A DNA stretch of 64,000 bases from Fistularia commersonii (lineage: Eukaryota; Chordata; Actinopteri; Syngnathiformes; Fistulariidae), in assembly GCA_037954325.1 (NCBI GenBank), contig JBBMNZ010000027.1, positions 8,892,501-8,956,500 of the forward strand, written 5' to 3'. Below the pieces are notes generated by a model that had not been told where the DNA came from, ran no database searches, and saw only the letters and a list, made by a program, of their open reading frames with translations. Within the stretch, counting starts at the first letter, position 1; the number at the start of each line of letters is the position of its first letter. Positions 36,901 through 51,100 of this stretch are shown one piece after another. The translations under genes were made by a program, and so were the position numbers.

Positions 36901-39900
36901 CAAGAATACTGTAGTCCAGTATCAATATTACATTAATATTAACCTGGACACCGTCACAAAACCATTAGAAAATGTTCATACTTGATGTTAATTTGGGTTA
37001 TCTCTTTTGAGGACACTTGTATTAGCCATAATTATGGTCTGGGTTATTTTATAACAAAAACTGTCACTTGACACCTGTAAAAAAAGGAGGAACATTGAAA
37101 ACTCTGTTGCCTTCCCTCAGACAAAAAAAAATTAAATAGTTGCTTTTTAATCTGGACAGGCACATCAGAAACTTTACAGAGCAACGACAGACACTGATGT
37201 CGGCTTCCTGATTGAGTCTGATCACTCAAGGCGTTCTTTCCCCATCACATGCATATCGCACAATCCCAAATGGTGCCCATAAAGGCGGCTTATAATAAGT
37301 GGTTTGCTGTAATATGGCACACACAAAAAGCAATTCCCATTCAATTTTAATTTACATGAACCATTTTTTCCTGCTCTCATTCCAATCTGCAGAATATATT
37401 GAAGCAGCTTCAGACGGACTATTCAACATCTGCTTGATACCTGCAACCTGAGCAATAACAGGAGTCAAAGGGACACTGTTAAAATGGCTAGTCAGTGTTT
37501 GAGTCCCAGGAGGAGAAAAAAAACAACCTTGATCTAGCACAGCTCAACATACATGACTGACCATTAAAGAAATGACAGGCAGCACTAAAGGCTCAAATAT
37601 CCTCTGCAATATATTAAACTGAAAAGAAATATTGAAATAGAAGAACTGTGCATCAGACAGGGTCTTGTGGGGAAAACTCACTAAAAAATCCTTCAGCTCC
37701 ACTTATTCCTCAGCATTCAAATATCCAGGATATCTAGATAGAATTTTATTTGAATTTACAAATTGAATTGCTCTGTTGGTGAACTGGTGGCTTCACCAGA
37801 TTTTCAGTAACAATGAACAAACTGAGGTCAATGAACGCAAAAAAGATCTGATCACACATCACTGTGCACAAAAAGTCAGAATTAATATTTCACATTTTAT
37901 TTCAGTTTATGATTTAAAAAATCTAAAAAAAATGTGAAAGTGAAATATTATAGCCAGCAAATAATATTGCCACAAACATTTGTTAATCTTACATTAGCAA
38001 TCTGAAGACACATACAGAAGAAACAGAGTCCAGACGTCCAATGGAACTTAATGCAAAGAGTCACATCTGGACTCATTTATTAAATCTGCAACAACAACAT
38101 ACTGACGACAGCCTGACAAAAAAAAACTACCTTGGATCAGGAAACACAGTTAACGCAAAAAAATGCATAACTGACGACTCAAATGATTTGCATTTTAATG
38201 ATCTTTTGATATTCAAATGTCATTTTCCGGTAGCCAGTATTGACATTCCTGTTCTACTGAGAGAATCTCCAACATTCGCTAATGGAAATTAATAAAAACC
38301 CATTTTAACTGAAGGACCTCAATCCTTTCAAAAACATTTTGAAGGTACACATACCAAAGAGGATGGTGCTGCTTTCATTCCCTCCTAATGCTCCAAACAC
38401 CTACCCTGCACTTTGTCATTTGAGCTCACTGGGCAGGAAAAGCCCCACTAGTTTCTCATGGTGCTTTCAAATACTTTATGCTTGCTTGGAATTCTCAATG
38501 CAAAGCATTCAAAAAGCATCAACCGAGGCAGCTAAGGAGAGGGAAAACAAAACCATAACCTACTACTGTTTGTAAACCAACAAAGTAACAGTTAACATTT
38601 AATGCATATAAATGCTGGAGCAAAACATGTACACGGGGTAACTTAAGATAATGTTAAATCCGTTGTTTCCTGTCAAATCACATTACGATTAGCACTGCTT
38701 ATTCAAATTTACTGATCTGAATGCTGCAGCATCACAAAGACAGCGCATCACGTTGGCAGCGAGCCAGCTGCATTTCTCCCTATTGGTGGTCCGTGTAGCT
38801 GGGCACCGAGGAAAAAACTAGACCAGCCGTGTAAAAATATGCAGCACGGGCCAGTGCGGTCAGCTCCACTAGTCAGTGTCGCAGCTTTGGTGTATTATAA
38901 TGGAAACATTCTGTGTCATAACTGAGAAGCTGAAGCCTGAGTGTGCACAGTGCCAAGACTGAAGCCTCTGCCCCTTACAGACTCAGACGGTACGAATGAG
39001 ATGGCTGAGGGAATGAAACAGAGACACAACAGAAACCCCACATGCACAATACAAGTTCATACACACGAATGCACACACGCTCTGCTAAAATTACATTTAT
39101 GAGGGCATGAATTAGGCCACGGCTCTATACTATCCTATATCAGGAAGTGTTACATTTGTAGAGTGAAGAGAGGGTTGCACTGACGGGAAAGATACAAGCT
39201 GAGAACGGTTACCTGTACAACACAACACAACTGTCTAGATACACAACATATTATCCGATTCTGACTCCATGGACAGACTAACAATCAGAATACGCTTACT
39301 GATGAGGAAACTGTTTTCATTTCACGTGGGGCCTTAATATTCAATGAATATAATTTCCACTGTGAAATAATTAACAGATTGCACATCAAAAATACACGCA
39401 TACACATAAGAGCTAATCTTCTGCACCAAGGGAATTTAGCAGGATTTTGGGGGTTTGATGGGCCCAAACCAACTCACCAGACATCTAGCAACAACTTCAC
39501 ACGGCAAAAGCAGGCAAAGACTGCACTTGTTCAAACCAGCAGCGAGACGAAAACTGACAGGCATGACTCACACCTAATAAGAATTACATTCTGGATTTGT
39601 CTGCTAAAAACTCCTGCATGCATAGCTTGAAATAAATCCCCAGACTGAGAATCCACGGCCTATCTCAAAACAACCTGTTTTCATTCTTACAGGCAGACAG
39701 TTATATTCCCATTTATTTTCATGATACGGGGTAATATATGTTGTTTTGCATTGATTTCAATAGATTGAGATTTGACATTCATCTTTAGAAAATCGTAAAT
39801 GCATTAAATGCAAATGGTTAGTGTTAATTCATTACTGTTGGTTTTTTGACTTTTTTAACATTTGAGCTGCATTTAATGTTATCAAGGTAAAATATTTAAT

Positions 39901-42900
39901 CATATTTTAGTATTAGATAGCCTGTAAACAATCTGCAGCACTGGACACCATTTTTAAGAGCGAATTCTTTCATTCTTATTTTGATCCTCCGCCGAGGGTC
40001 ACAGTGGGGCTACTGCCAATCCCAATCCCATGGTGGGGTACAAGCTGGACGGGTTTCCACTCAGTCACAGAGCCACTCATTGAGACACGCAAACATTTAC
40101 TGCGACAGCATTATAAGATGAAAATGAAAATCGAGTTAATGTTGAAAACTTGATACTGGACTTGAAACTGGCAAATCCTATAAGTCAAATGCAAGGGACT
40201 TTTTTTGGACATTTGGAAACACTGAATTTAGGTTATTCAATCTAAGGTAACACAGCATAAACATCAGGCTATGGCCACAACCTACATTCAACAAAATAAC
40301 TTGGTGTTTGTTGGTGTCCAGACGGTTGCCTATTCAGGCTATAAATATTTACATCCAAATTTTTGCCCTGTCAAGTTTTTATAGCAATCTCAGCAGAAAT
40401 ATTGATGTCTATGGGAAATGCCAATGCCAACTGGTAAAATTAGCTGAATGTTACGATGATATGGTTCTTTATCAGGATGTTGCCATTAGTGACTGAAATG
40501 GTGCCAATCCTGCACAGACTTTAAACATCAATCATTTTGATTCACCATGGCACCCGCACTGATAATATAGTGACAACACAGCAAAACTGCAGGCAAACAA
40601 CAAAATAACTCTTTCTCAACATTGAAAACAAGCAAGTTGCATTTATTATTAAATGGCTTTTCAGACTGAACTGTTGGCCCGCTTTAGAAAGCACAGTGAA
40701 GACAAGCTTTGTGACTGTCATGCCAATGCTTATAGCTTTGTTGCATCTAAACATGTTCCCTTAACACCACACAGAAAACCTGGAATTACAAACAGGAGGT
40801 TGCTCAGTGTGGCCCGGCACATCAACCTCTGTGCTTCCAGAAACATCAGCCCCCCCCTCTTTTTTTTTTAACCCTGCCTCCAGCACAGCAGAGCCCTGCA
40901 ATGTGCTGACACCATCATCAGCTATTCTAAACCTTTCACTACAGATGTATTCCCACATGCTGATAAAGGGGATCTAAAAGACAAAAAAGGAGGAATTTAC
41001 ACTTATCTTGATTTAGAAGAGACGCGTCTAGAAATGTTGGTTTAACATCTCCCCAACATTCAAATGTTGTCCTGATGAGTTTTCAGCATGGCTCTGCTGA
41101 ACCTCATGGAACAGCATCGCCCTGCTGATGATCCGCAGAGGAATGGCTGCCAGTCCTCTGAGTAGCATACAGATTGAGCAGTAATAGCAGCGGCCTAACA
41201 ACACATTATTGATCCAAACTCAGTTTCATCAGTCATGGCTATGCACCTGGAGCCAACCAAATGTTTTAAGAATGTAGTTTTACTTTTAGAGGCTGTTTCT
41301 AGGGTATATTGACCCTACAAATCACAAATGTATGAATCTGTTTTAGACTGAACTCGAAATGTTACACAGAAACTATTAAGAGTTTGGTGTGCATTGTTGT
41401 ATGTTGGTGAAATCATTTCATGAACCATGACCTGAAACCACCCTCATTATAGCCTAATATGCTGCTTATTCATCAATGTAAATATTGCAACTAGGAAATA
41501 GTGTCTAGATTTGTTTATTCTGGTTCCAAATAAAGCTTATGGGAATTGAAATATTCAGAATCAAGTATCATTCAGGCTCTAATAATTCTTATAAACTGGA
41601 ACTGATGAGATATTAGCAGCATTTTGTTTTAGACCCGCCATGCTTTGCTATTCACAATTTTTAAAAACACATTTCGTCATCACTATGGTGAATTTGAGAG
41701 CCTACGGCTTAACGCATTGACAAAATGTACTAAATTTATCAAAAGTACATCTCATTATGTTTGACAATGTTTATCTGTTACAAGAGTCAGATTTCTGCTT
41801 TACACAGAACTACTTGAAACACTTAATACTGTTGAAAAGTCAAACAAAGAGCTGCACTGGATGTCAATTTTGACATCCAAAAGATGTCGGCTTGGCATCA
41901 GACCGGCATTAAATTTGAATTTAAAAAGCAACATCGGTATGAAAAAGTAAATGCCGATGGATTTATTGAGTGAGAAGCATTTTAGAAAAAAAGACCTCAG
42001 ATGATATCACTAGTGTGGTAGTTGAGCTTTTGGGCAGCTGATGTTGCTACAGCTGGTGAGCTGCTGAGAAATTCTAAAAAGAGCCAAGTTCCCAGGTAGA
42101 GGTGGAAACGGTAGTAAATAAACATCATGCAGTTTGAAAAGAGCAGAAAAAAGAGGCAAGAGCTCAGTCTTAATAGCTGCAATGAAACACGTGATGATGG
42201 CAAAAGGCCACAGCAATGGCACAGTTGACGCCCAAGTGGGTCAAGTTAGTGTCACTTCAGGACGTCTGCTGATCGGTTTGAGAAACAAGAGAGAAAATAA
42301 AAAATCTGCATAGCGGTCATTTAAGTGTTTCCATCTCAATGGCCATCAAACAGATGATCCACAAACCACAAGGGGAGGTCTTTTATCACCAGCGGCCGCA
42401 CAAGTGTTCTGACACACGACTACATCAGAGCTTCTGGGCGGCCAAATGCTGTGCACACTGTGTACCATCCGGACCCTATGACGCCGCGTTGTAGGTATGC
42501 TGGAGTTCATGGGGGTTCCTCCTCATAAGGAACCCAATGCATACAATCTCATGCATCCTAATGCATACAATAACATAGAACGGGGACCAGTGCGCGTTAT
42601 TAACAAGCAATGCGAGATGCTAAGCTTTATATATCAAGATACCCCTTGCCCGTCGTTGATCTCTCGACGCAGCAGAAAGAGCAACCAGGGCTCCGGGTCA
42701 CGTCTGCTGCAGTGCCGTCTCACCCGTGCGTGACCGAAAGCAGCGTGGCCTTGGCCGAGAGCGCACGGCTGGCTGGCACTAGTGCCAGCTTAAAATAATA
42801 ATAATAATAAAAAAAACTTAAAAATTAAAGAGAAAACTTGCGCTGTATCTTTAAAAGAAAAAAAGCCCGACAACTGAACGGCAAAACTTTGTTGGAGACG

Positions 42901-43300
42901 CGGGGTTATCGGTAGACATGCTGGCATCTCTAAACCCCCCATCCTTCCTCCACCTCCTCCCCGTCTCGTTGGGTTGCGGAGCGGGGATTAGTGATGGACG
43001 GACTCGGGCTAATGTGGCCTGGTGTTCGGAGCCCTTCTCCCGCTGTATGCGACTCCTTCTCCCCGGTCTCTCCATCTCCTCCACCCCCCTTCTCCCTCCC
43101 TTCCCTTCCCTCCTCCTCCTCCTCCTCCTCTCTACGCCATCTGTTTGTGGCATGAGAAAATGTGGAAGTAGAAAAAAAATAAATAGAAAGGCTAAATTTT
43201 GGCTTTACTTGCTGACCCAGATCGACCGTCGGTTAATTGGGGAAGCGCCGGTGAAAGGGAAAAAAAAAGCCCGCACCGGAAGACCCCCGCGGATGAACGG
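33970..43300. other. znf710 first-intron DNA, distal part
   Basis: Mostly AT-rich with a 23-base A run near 35519-35541. It holds one degenerate interspersed repeat (39985-40095). No coding exon is recognised. GC content rises from about 42.7 kb towards the putative promoter, with a C/T-rich run at about 43060-43135. Confidence 0.5.
39985..40095 (+). repeat. Degenerate fish interspersed repeat
   Basis: The stretch with TCCTCCGCCGAGGGTCACAG, GCCAATCCCAATCCC, GGGTACA, GCTGGACGGG and GACACGCAAAC follows the order of a very common fish repeat with a TCCGCGAGGGTCACGGGGG-type start. The copy is short and diverged. The family name is uncertain. Confidence 0.5.
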
Positions 43301-43301
43301 C

Positions 43302-43304
<3 letters not shown>

Positions 43305-43382
<78 letters not shown>
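43305..43382. repeat. (AC)39 microsatellite
   Basis: Thirty-nine uninterrupted AC units, about 190 bases downstream of the candidate znf710 exon 1 donor in the direction of transcription. Confidence 0.97.
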
Positions 43383-43384
<2 letters not shown>

Positions 43385-43570
43385 GGGCGAGTACGTGTTG
43401 TAGTCTGGTCAGGAGGAATTTAATAAGTTACGGTTGAAACACTCCTGGCCGGGGCCGGACAAGTCATCGCCCCGACAGCGACATACTCCCATCTATTGTC
43501 CCCCCCCCCCCTCCTTCGCTGCCGCCGCCGCCGCCAGCCCACGAAGAGAAGCGTTAAGGTTGTAACTCAC

Positions 43571-43900
43571 CTGGTTCCAAAAGCGGTTTATGGTGGCGAC
43601 GTGATCACGGTTAATTTTAATGAGTGGAAAACAGAAACAACGGCGGGTCCCCGTTGTGTGTGAAGCAGGAAGGAGGGAAGGGAAGGGAAGGGAAGAGGGG
43701 GCTGACGTGAATGAATAAACAACCGAGCTCCTCCTCAACGCCACAAGTAAAAAAAACGTAATGTGCACGACAGGCCAACAACAACAACAACAACAAAAAA
43801 ACACTCTCGTACGTTCTTTTAAACATTATCCTTACCAAGGGTTTATTTGATATAATATTTTTGTTCGCAGTGGCTTCGTAACCTTTGCTACTAGCTATTA
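43571..43900 (-). other. Candidate znf710 5' UTR exon 1 and promoter-proximal GC-rich region
   Basis: On the minus strand GGAACCAG|GTGAGT at 43571/43570 is a near-perfect donor in a GC-rich patch with (GCC)n at about 43520-43536 and many CpG. The matching acceptor is CTGCTCCAG at 27092, just upstream of the start-codon exon. The right-hand limit (transcription start) is not visible and 43900 is only nominal. A (CAA)n run lies at about 43777-43796. Confidence 0.6.
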
Positions 43901-43989
43901 TGCTACTCCTGAAGCTTGGTGAGTCACGTGTGAGCGGACGGGCTTTGGGGTAAACGCGTTCCGCACTTTGATTTATGTGCATTTTATCT

Positions 43990-46939
43990 TTTTTATTTTG
44001 AAAAAGGATGTTCAAGTAATCTGTTGGATATTTAACTGTTTAAAGCATTCGGGTTTGTTTGTTGTTTTTTTTAATCACATTTGCAAATATAATCCACTAG
44101 GCGGCACTATTGATGTTCATGGGGTGGCACTGTTTGTCTCAGCAGATTTGACTGCTGGGACCAGCCTCACCACCATCACCACATGGGAGTAAAGTCATTG
44201 TTTCTTCACTTAAATGTTCTTTGAAAAAGTGCAGTTCTTCCAACTGAATTCGTGACATTGATATTATTTTGCAGTTATTTGCTGGTCCCCAAAATCCAAA
44301 TAATGTACGTGCTGTGGAGAAACACAATGCCTTGGGGTCACTGTCAGAAAACAAGGCATATTAAGTCCAGCAAATCCCTTTTCAGCAAGACAAAAAAAAA
44401 TTGCATATTTATATGATGTTTTAATGAGAGACCATGATGATGGTTATTCTTATTGTCGCGTGTGGCTGGTCAATAGTTAATGCAAGAACATTTTATTTGA
44501 GTTTTGAAAAATAATCCTTTGTTGCATTTGAAAACTGTGACACCAACACTGTTATGTTACACAATATGATTCAAGATTCAAATTATAGATTGTCATATAT
44601 ACAGCATGGAAACATGTTTACCTGTAAATGAAATGCTCATTTTGCATTCAACAATGAAGTCAGATAGGTAGCAAAAAAAAAAAAAAAAAAACAGAATAAA
44701 TAATAAGCACATTTATTAGATGTGCCCAGATGTAAGATGTAAACAGTGCAAAGAAATGAAAACAGTGTATATCAGAAAGCACAAAAAAGTCACTGCAAGG
44801 TGTCAACCATCGAAAAATAAAATTGTTAAATATGTTTTTGTTTGCAGAGAGAACCATTCAGAATTCTTATGTTAAAATTACAACTTTTCCACAAGACGAC
44901 AGGCATGAACTGTTAACCCCTTTAATTGTGTGCAAATGAGTTTCTGTTGGAAGGATGGTGGATCGTAAATTTGCGTCTGATGCTAAAAACAATGCAGAGG
45001 TTGAGAAACTGCTCCACTTCCACTGTAAGAACTTTTTGTGATTTTCCAACTTTTTGGAAAATCGACTCTGGTTGTGAAGCAACAGTGTGTTTAATAAGGA
45101 GCCATGTGCTGAACAGAGCTCCTTGTTTTTAAAATTTGGAAGCACATAAAAGTGCACAATCAAGCATGCCAAAAACCCATTAGCTTTGGGGAACATGCCT
45201 TCTGCACAGTTCAGTAATTAAACCGTTCATCCTGCGGTATATTTGTGTTTTAACGTGTTTGAAAATCATTGGAATAGAGAGAAAGTACAGCTGGTGGAAT
45301 AAGAACAGAACAACACATATTCATTTTGTCTTCATTACAACCCCCTTTATATACTGCATGCTCGGACAAGTCAAATTGATTTGTTTCTCACAGTCCATGA
45401 CTTTTGGACTTGCAGTTGTGCAATGATAATTACAAAATATGTAAAGGGGCAAGTTGCCAAATCTAACACTAGAGGGCAGAAACACTCCGTTGAACATATC
45501 TAAAGGCGCTTTAACTGTGTCTTTACGTGTCCAAATGATTTATGTTTGTACAAATCAGATTTACCTATTAATTATCTACTAATATGATGGAAATAACTGC
45601 ATTTGTGCACCTGATGTGAACAGTCTAGGAAGGGGCAGGATGGTCCTCCATGACAGCATTTAAACATGTCACCTTGTCACAATTTCAAGGGGTTTGTGGA
45701 TGTTCTATTCTACTTACCCCAAATCATGATAATATTATTAATTTACTACTTATTGTCAAGAAGAAAAAAAATCAAAACATTTCTGCTGTGCCTTGCAAAA
45801 GTCATCCCAGTTGAAAACAGTGTCAACGTGATTGTAATGAAAAAGGCCTACTTTGTACAGTAACATCTTTCGGCTGTTCTTTCAGTCAGGCGCAGATGAG
45901 ACAATGATAACCAGATGTGACCAGAGCAGACAGCAGTAACGGAATCAGCTTGCATAGTCAAATCTGAGCATGCGTTCTTGAATTTCCCTCTTGTTTTTCT
46001 TTGCCCTCAAAAATGCACAGCTAAACCAAGGCCAACACGCACAATAAGTAAGTTCAAACATTCAAAATTATTATTTTTATATATATGTACTTGTATAAGT
46101 ACAAACCTTAGTGCAATAAGTAAGAAATTGTTCACACTAAGCAACAGGTGCATACTACTTAAGTGGCAATGGGTTCGAAGTTACAAGAATGCATTAATAC
46201 TTTTTTGAACAATTGAAAGGTCACATTTGCATGTGTCGTAAATGTAACAGTTAAAAGTTGAGTTGCAATAACAAGGAGGCAAACAATTGTTGGAGTTTGA
46301 AGGAAGGTGATTGAATGTAAAATGTAAAAAGACCAACTGAAATTAAATTTTATTTACATTTTATAAACAAGCTTTTATGCTTAAGATGAGATGGAATGTG
46401 AAAGACCGCTTGCAAGGATTAGGATCAAAAAATGTTAAAGCATCGTCAAAGTAGTAACAGCTTCCTCTCAACAATTTTGATCTGATAGTTGTAGAGGTCA
46501 TCTCCTATTGGAGATCAATAATTCTAGATGTCAGACCATCTCTGACTCTTTATCTGATGAGTAGGATTGTAAAGTCAAGTGGGAGGACAACAGATTCGGC
46601 ATTGCGACGTTACATTCTTGACCACAAGAAGAGTCCTGCCAGGGGTGTAACTCAGCATAATGTAATAACTTTACAAAATGATATAAAATGAAATTTGAAT
46701 GACCTCCAGATTTTCCTGTCTCATTATGTAATAAACATTAAAAGGCAATATGTTATCAATCTTCCCTTTCTGCCTGCCCTATCTCATTTTCTTTCAATTT
46801 GCTGGTCACTTGGCATCAATAATTAAGTCTGTTGACGACAGGCAAAAATTTCCCTTCAGCATTTTGTTGTAGCTGTTTATACTAAAGGATATTGATAATT
46901 TATAATGAAGTTGTATCACTCGAGTAGATTATATATATC
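43990..46939. other. Intergenic DNA upstream of znf710
   Basis: AT-rich, with an A run near 44672-44690. No exon-like sequence or recognised element. Confidence 0.5.
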
Positions 46940-48167
46940 CACTATATGGCCAAAAATATTCGCTCACCCACCCAAATAATCAGAATCAGGTGTTCCAAAC
47001 ACTTCCATGGCCACAGGCGTATAAAATCAAGCACCTAGGCTTGCAGACTTTTTATACAAACATTTGTGAAAGAATTGGTCGCTCTCAGCAGCTCAGTGAA
47101 TTCCGGCATGGAACTGTGATAGGATGCCACTTTTGCAACAAATCCAGTCATGGCGTTTCATTCCTAAATATTCCACAGTCAACTGCCAGCTGTATTATAA
47201 GAACATGTAACTGTTTGGGAACGACAGCAACTCATCCATGAAGTGGTAGGACATGTAAACTGACGGAGCAGGGTCAGCGGATGCTGAGGCCGATAGTGCA
47301 AAGAGGTTGCCAACTTACTGCACAGTCAGTCACTACAGACCTCCAATCTTCATGTGGCCTTCAGACAAGCTCAAGAAGAGTTCACAGAGAGCTTCATAAA
47401 ATGGGTTTCCATGGCTGAGCAACTGCATCCAAGCCACATATCACCAAGTTCAATGCAAAGCGTTGGACGCAGTGGTGTAAAGCACGCTGCCACTGGACTC
47501 AAGAGAAGTGGAGCATTCTCTGGAGTGACAAATGACGCTTCTCTATTTGGCAATCTGATGGACGAGTCTGGGTTTGGCGGTTGCCAGGAGAACGGTACTT
47601 GTCTGACTGCATTGTGCCGAGTGTGAAGTTTGGTGGAGGGGGGATTATGGTGTGGGTTTGTTTTTCAGGAGCTGGGCTTGGCCCCTTAGTTCCAGTGAAA
47701 GGAACTCTGAAAGCTTCAGCATACCAAGACAATTTGGACAATTCTATGCTCCCAACTTTATGGGAACAGTTTGGAGTTGGCCCTTTCCTTTTCCAACATG
47801 ACTGCAAGCAAGGTCCATAAAGACATGGATGACAGAGTCTGGTGTGAAAGAACTTGACTGGCCTGCAAAGAGTCTTGATCTCAACCCGATAGAACACCTT
47901 GGGGATGAATCAGAGCGGAGACTGAGAGCCAGGCTTTTCGTCCAACATAAGTGTGTGACCTCACAAATGCGCTTCTGGAAGAATGGTCAAAAATTTCCAT
48001 AAACACACTCCTGAACCTTGTGGACAGCCTTCCCAGAAGAGTTGAAGCTGTTAAAGTTTCAAATGGTGGACCAACGTCATATTGAATCGTATGGATGAGG
48101 AATAGGATGTCACTTAAGTTCATATGTGAGTCAAGGCAGGTGAGCGAATACTTTTGCCCATATAGTG
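46940..48167 (+). mobile_element. Dead Tc1-like DNA transposon, near full length
   Basis: Terminal inverted repeats are CACTATATGGCCAAAAATAT at the left and, inverted at the right, CACTATATGGGCAAAAGTAT followed by TCGCTCACC. The right end is flanked by TA. Plus-strand frames encode broken Tc1 transposase pieces in order: a RRVHRELHKMGFHG-like stretch, FSIWQSDGRVWVWR, GGGGIMVWVCFSGAGLGPLV, FLFQHDCKQGP and LDLNPIEHLGDES. Stops and frameshifts separate them and the expected DNCPAHK-type block is altered, so no active enzyme can be made. The length of 1228 bp is typical of the family. Confidence 0.9.
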
Positions 48168-51100
48168 TATCTGATATGTGAGAAGAAAAGAGTTCCTAAG
48201 TGTTAGGCCACATGGAAAAATATTCAGTGCGCCAAGGTGTATATGGCCCATAGTGTGGTCTGGCCAGGTTGGCAGCTGATGAGATGGCAAGAAGGGGAAT
48301 GTTGATGAAGGATGTTTTTTTTTTCTCGGATATATAGCCATTATTATTTAGGGCTTTGTATGTGATGAGGCGGAGTAGGATAATCTGTATTTTGTCAAGG
48401 CATTACATAATGTGTTGTCATTACATAATGCATTATTGCAGGGTTGTTACATTAGTCAAAACGGGAGGAAAATAAGGTTTGTACTAGGAGTGTTCCTCTC
48501 TGCAAGCTTTAGTGTACCAGCATTTTCCACTCTGGCTGTTCTATTAGGCCACGCAGTGTTAATGACAAAATTGCCCGTTGGTATTCAAAAGCAGTCATAC
48601 AAATGTGCTCCCATCTAGACAAATATCTAGTTTGTGGGTCATCGGTCTTAAATTAAGATGCTCTTATTGATGATGATGATGTAACATCAGCCATCAGCAG
48701 AGTGGGGTCCCTTGTTTTCCACAAAGCAGAGTGGCGTCCTATGACAATAAGGGTGTGTCTAGGAACCTGTTAAAACATGTTAAATTCCAACTTGTCAATT
48801 TATCACATCCCCAGCCTTTATTTTTTGCGTTCATGTGCTGCAAAAGAGCTGTTCCAGTGATATGTGAAATACCAAGCCAACAGGTATGAAAATGAATTAG
48901 TATTCAAGTGTGGTAATGTTGGTTCATCATGATGCACTGCCATGATGGCTTTTCACAATGCACAGATCTGTGCTTTGAATACAGCCTTAAAATGTTGTTC
49001 CTGTGGGTGGCGGCTGATTTAACAGCGAGGCCTATCTCCCTCCTCGCCCACTTCCTCTCTGCCCTGCTCGTCTAGACTTTGATTACCATCTGCTGCATAA
49101 TTTTGGACTGTCCACTGTTTACTGCACCCCCTTACTGCCTCTCACACACAAGCAAACACAATAAAATGAGATTCATGTTTGTCTCATCTGCCAGTAAATC
49201 TTTTTTTTCTTTATTCAGTGAAACATGCATCACTTCATGGAAGAAGCCTCGTGTTTGCAAAATATATCCAGAGTGCAGTGACTCCACGGTTTACAGTTTG
49301 TATCTCGGGATTAGAAACATGTTGCATAATGATTAACTGAAAACAGACATTCTCTCAAAGACAGAATACACCCAAGAGAATGAGAGTTTGCTACGTGCTC
49401 AGGCTGAGGCATGTTGTGTGATCAAGTATAATTTTCTTCCAAAACCACGCAGTGCAGGTGGTGATGTCATCTGCAAGCCAGTCGTGTAATGAGGTACAGA
49501 GAGCAAGTTTATGACACAGAATAATAAGAATCTTGGAAGTTTTTGGGCACATTCTTTTAAACTGGAAGCTTTTCGTCACAATGATCTATTACCTCAGAGG
49601 AAGAGCTCACTTATATTGATTCGACAGTTGAAACAATGAATTCCAGTTAATTTTTTCAATAGGGATTAATGCAGAAATTATTTCAACTTGTTCTTATCCA
49701 TTGCTTTGGTTATATGGTCAATTTGTGCTAACTTGACCTATCTCACCTGAGTCAACGCTTATCAAACTCCCTGACTATGACTAATTATGCAAATTAGTGT
49801 GGGCATCATAGTGAAACAGTCTGGCTCAATCTGATAGTCCAGCAGATTTCATCGGAGGGCTGCAGTGTTTTTGCTATTCTTCTACAGCAGTGCAGTATTC
49901 TGTTGTCTGATTGACTTGACAGCCTGTTTTTGTAGGGGTGTAACAGTATTACCTCATTCCTCCTCTGACAGCTCGCTTAGGGCTTTCAGTGCTTTCCAGA
50001 GATGTACAGGCAGGGTGTGTTGGGGCAACTGAAGTTCATGCTCAAATTCAAAACAGATCCCAGGAGAGTGAACAAGCTATTGCATACAACCCTTTTTTCA
50101 AAGAAATATTCTGTGTTGTCATGAAGCACTTATAACAGGGTGCATACCTTCTAGTTCTTGAACAGCTGTGTGTGTGTTTGTGTGTAGGGCCTTGCATCAA
50201 AGTTGATGCTCATTTTTAAACATAGAATTTTTATGTTTTCTGGCGTAAAAGAATGCACACACACTCCTGGCTGGAAAACGACACACAGGGATTTAAGAGA
50301 AACATGTGATGTATGCCAGTAGAGCATATGCCAGAGCACAGCCAGAGTGTCTGAAGAATCCCACTGAAGTGCAAGGTTTAATATAGCTGGGGTCATTCTT
50401 GCCCCATGATGAGCGCCCAATATTAACCCAGGTTACTCCCTCTCCTACATGACATGCTGTCAGACAGCAGTGGACCAAACTCTGGAGTTTATTGCAGGAT
50501 ATAGGACTTCAGTTAGATGTGTTCAGGATTACATGTACAATGAGTGTCAAACGACAGTCAAGAGATAGTAGGGACATCTTTACGTCCATAAGGGTAAAAC
50601 CTTGGGCTTCAGTGTCAAGGGCTTGTCCTGTAACATTAGCAGTCCTGTCTCTTGAATTATGGGATATAAGTACATTCAACCAGTATATTTGAAGTGTTGA
50701 GATCCGAGTTTCCAGAGAAATCAGTGTAAGAAAGTGAAACTATGAAAAACCAGACTTAAATAGGAAAATAAATGGGGTCTTATATATGGAACTCATGTGA
50801 ATCCCTCAGTGTGAGAAGTGTATATTATCTGAGGAAAGGAAATTACTCAAATTATTGCAGCTCGTGTAAATTTGAAAATTGTGTTTAAACAGGTTAAAAA
50901 CAGATTAGTCATCTGATCTGGGTTTGCTGGGATGGTTCAGCTGTAGTCAGAAGTTTCCATGGTGACCTTAACTGCTGAGTTTGTATTGAATGAGACCACA
51001 GAGAAACTTGTTGATCTCTGCCTTTAAGAATAGTAACAACTCCCATGACAGTTTTCACTTTGAATAGTATAAATAATTTTCAGTTTTTTATATGATCTCA

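Noticed and set aside
42918..43403. 161-codon plus-strand frame in the GC-rich patch
   Set aside because: Composed of a C/T-rich run and the (AC)39 repeat; no protein-like features. The region is better read as the znf710 promoter side.
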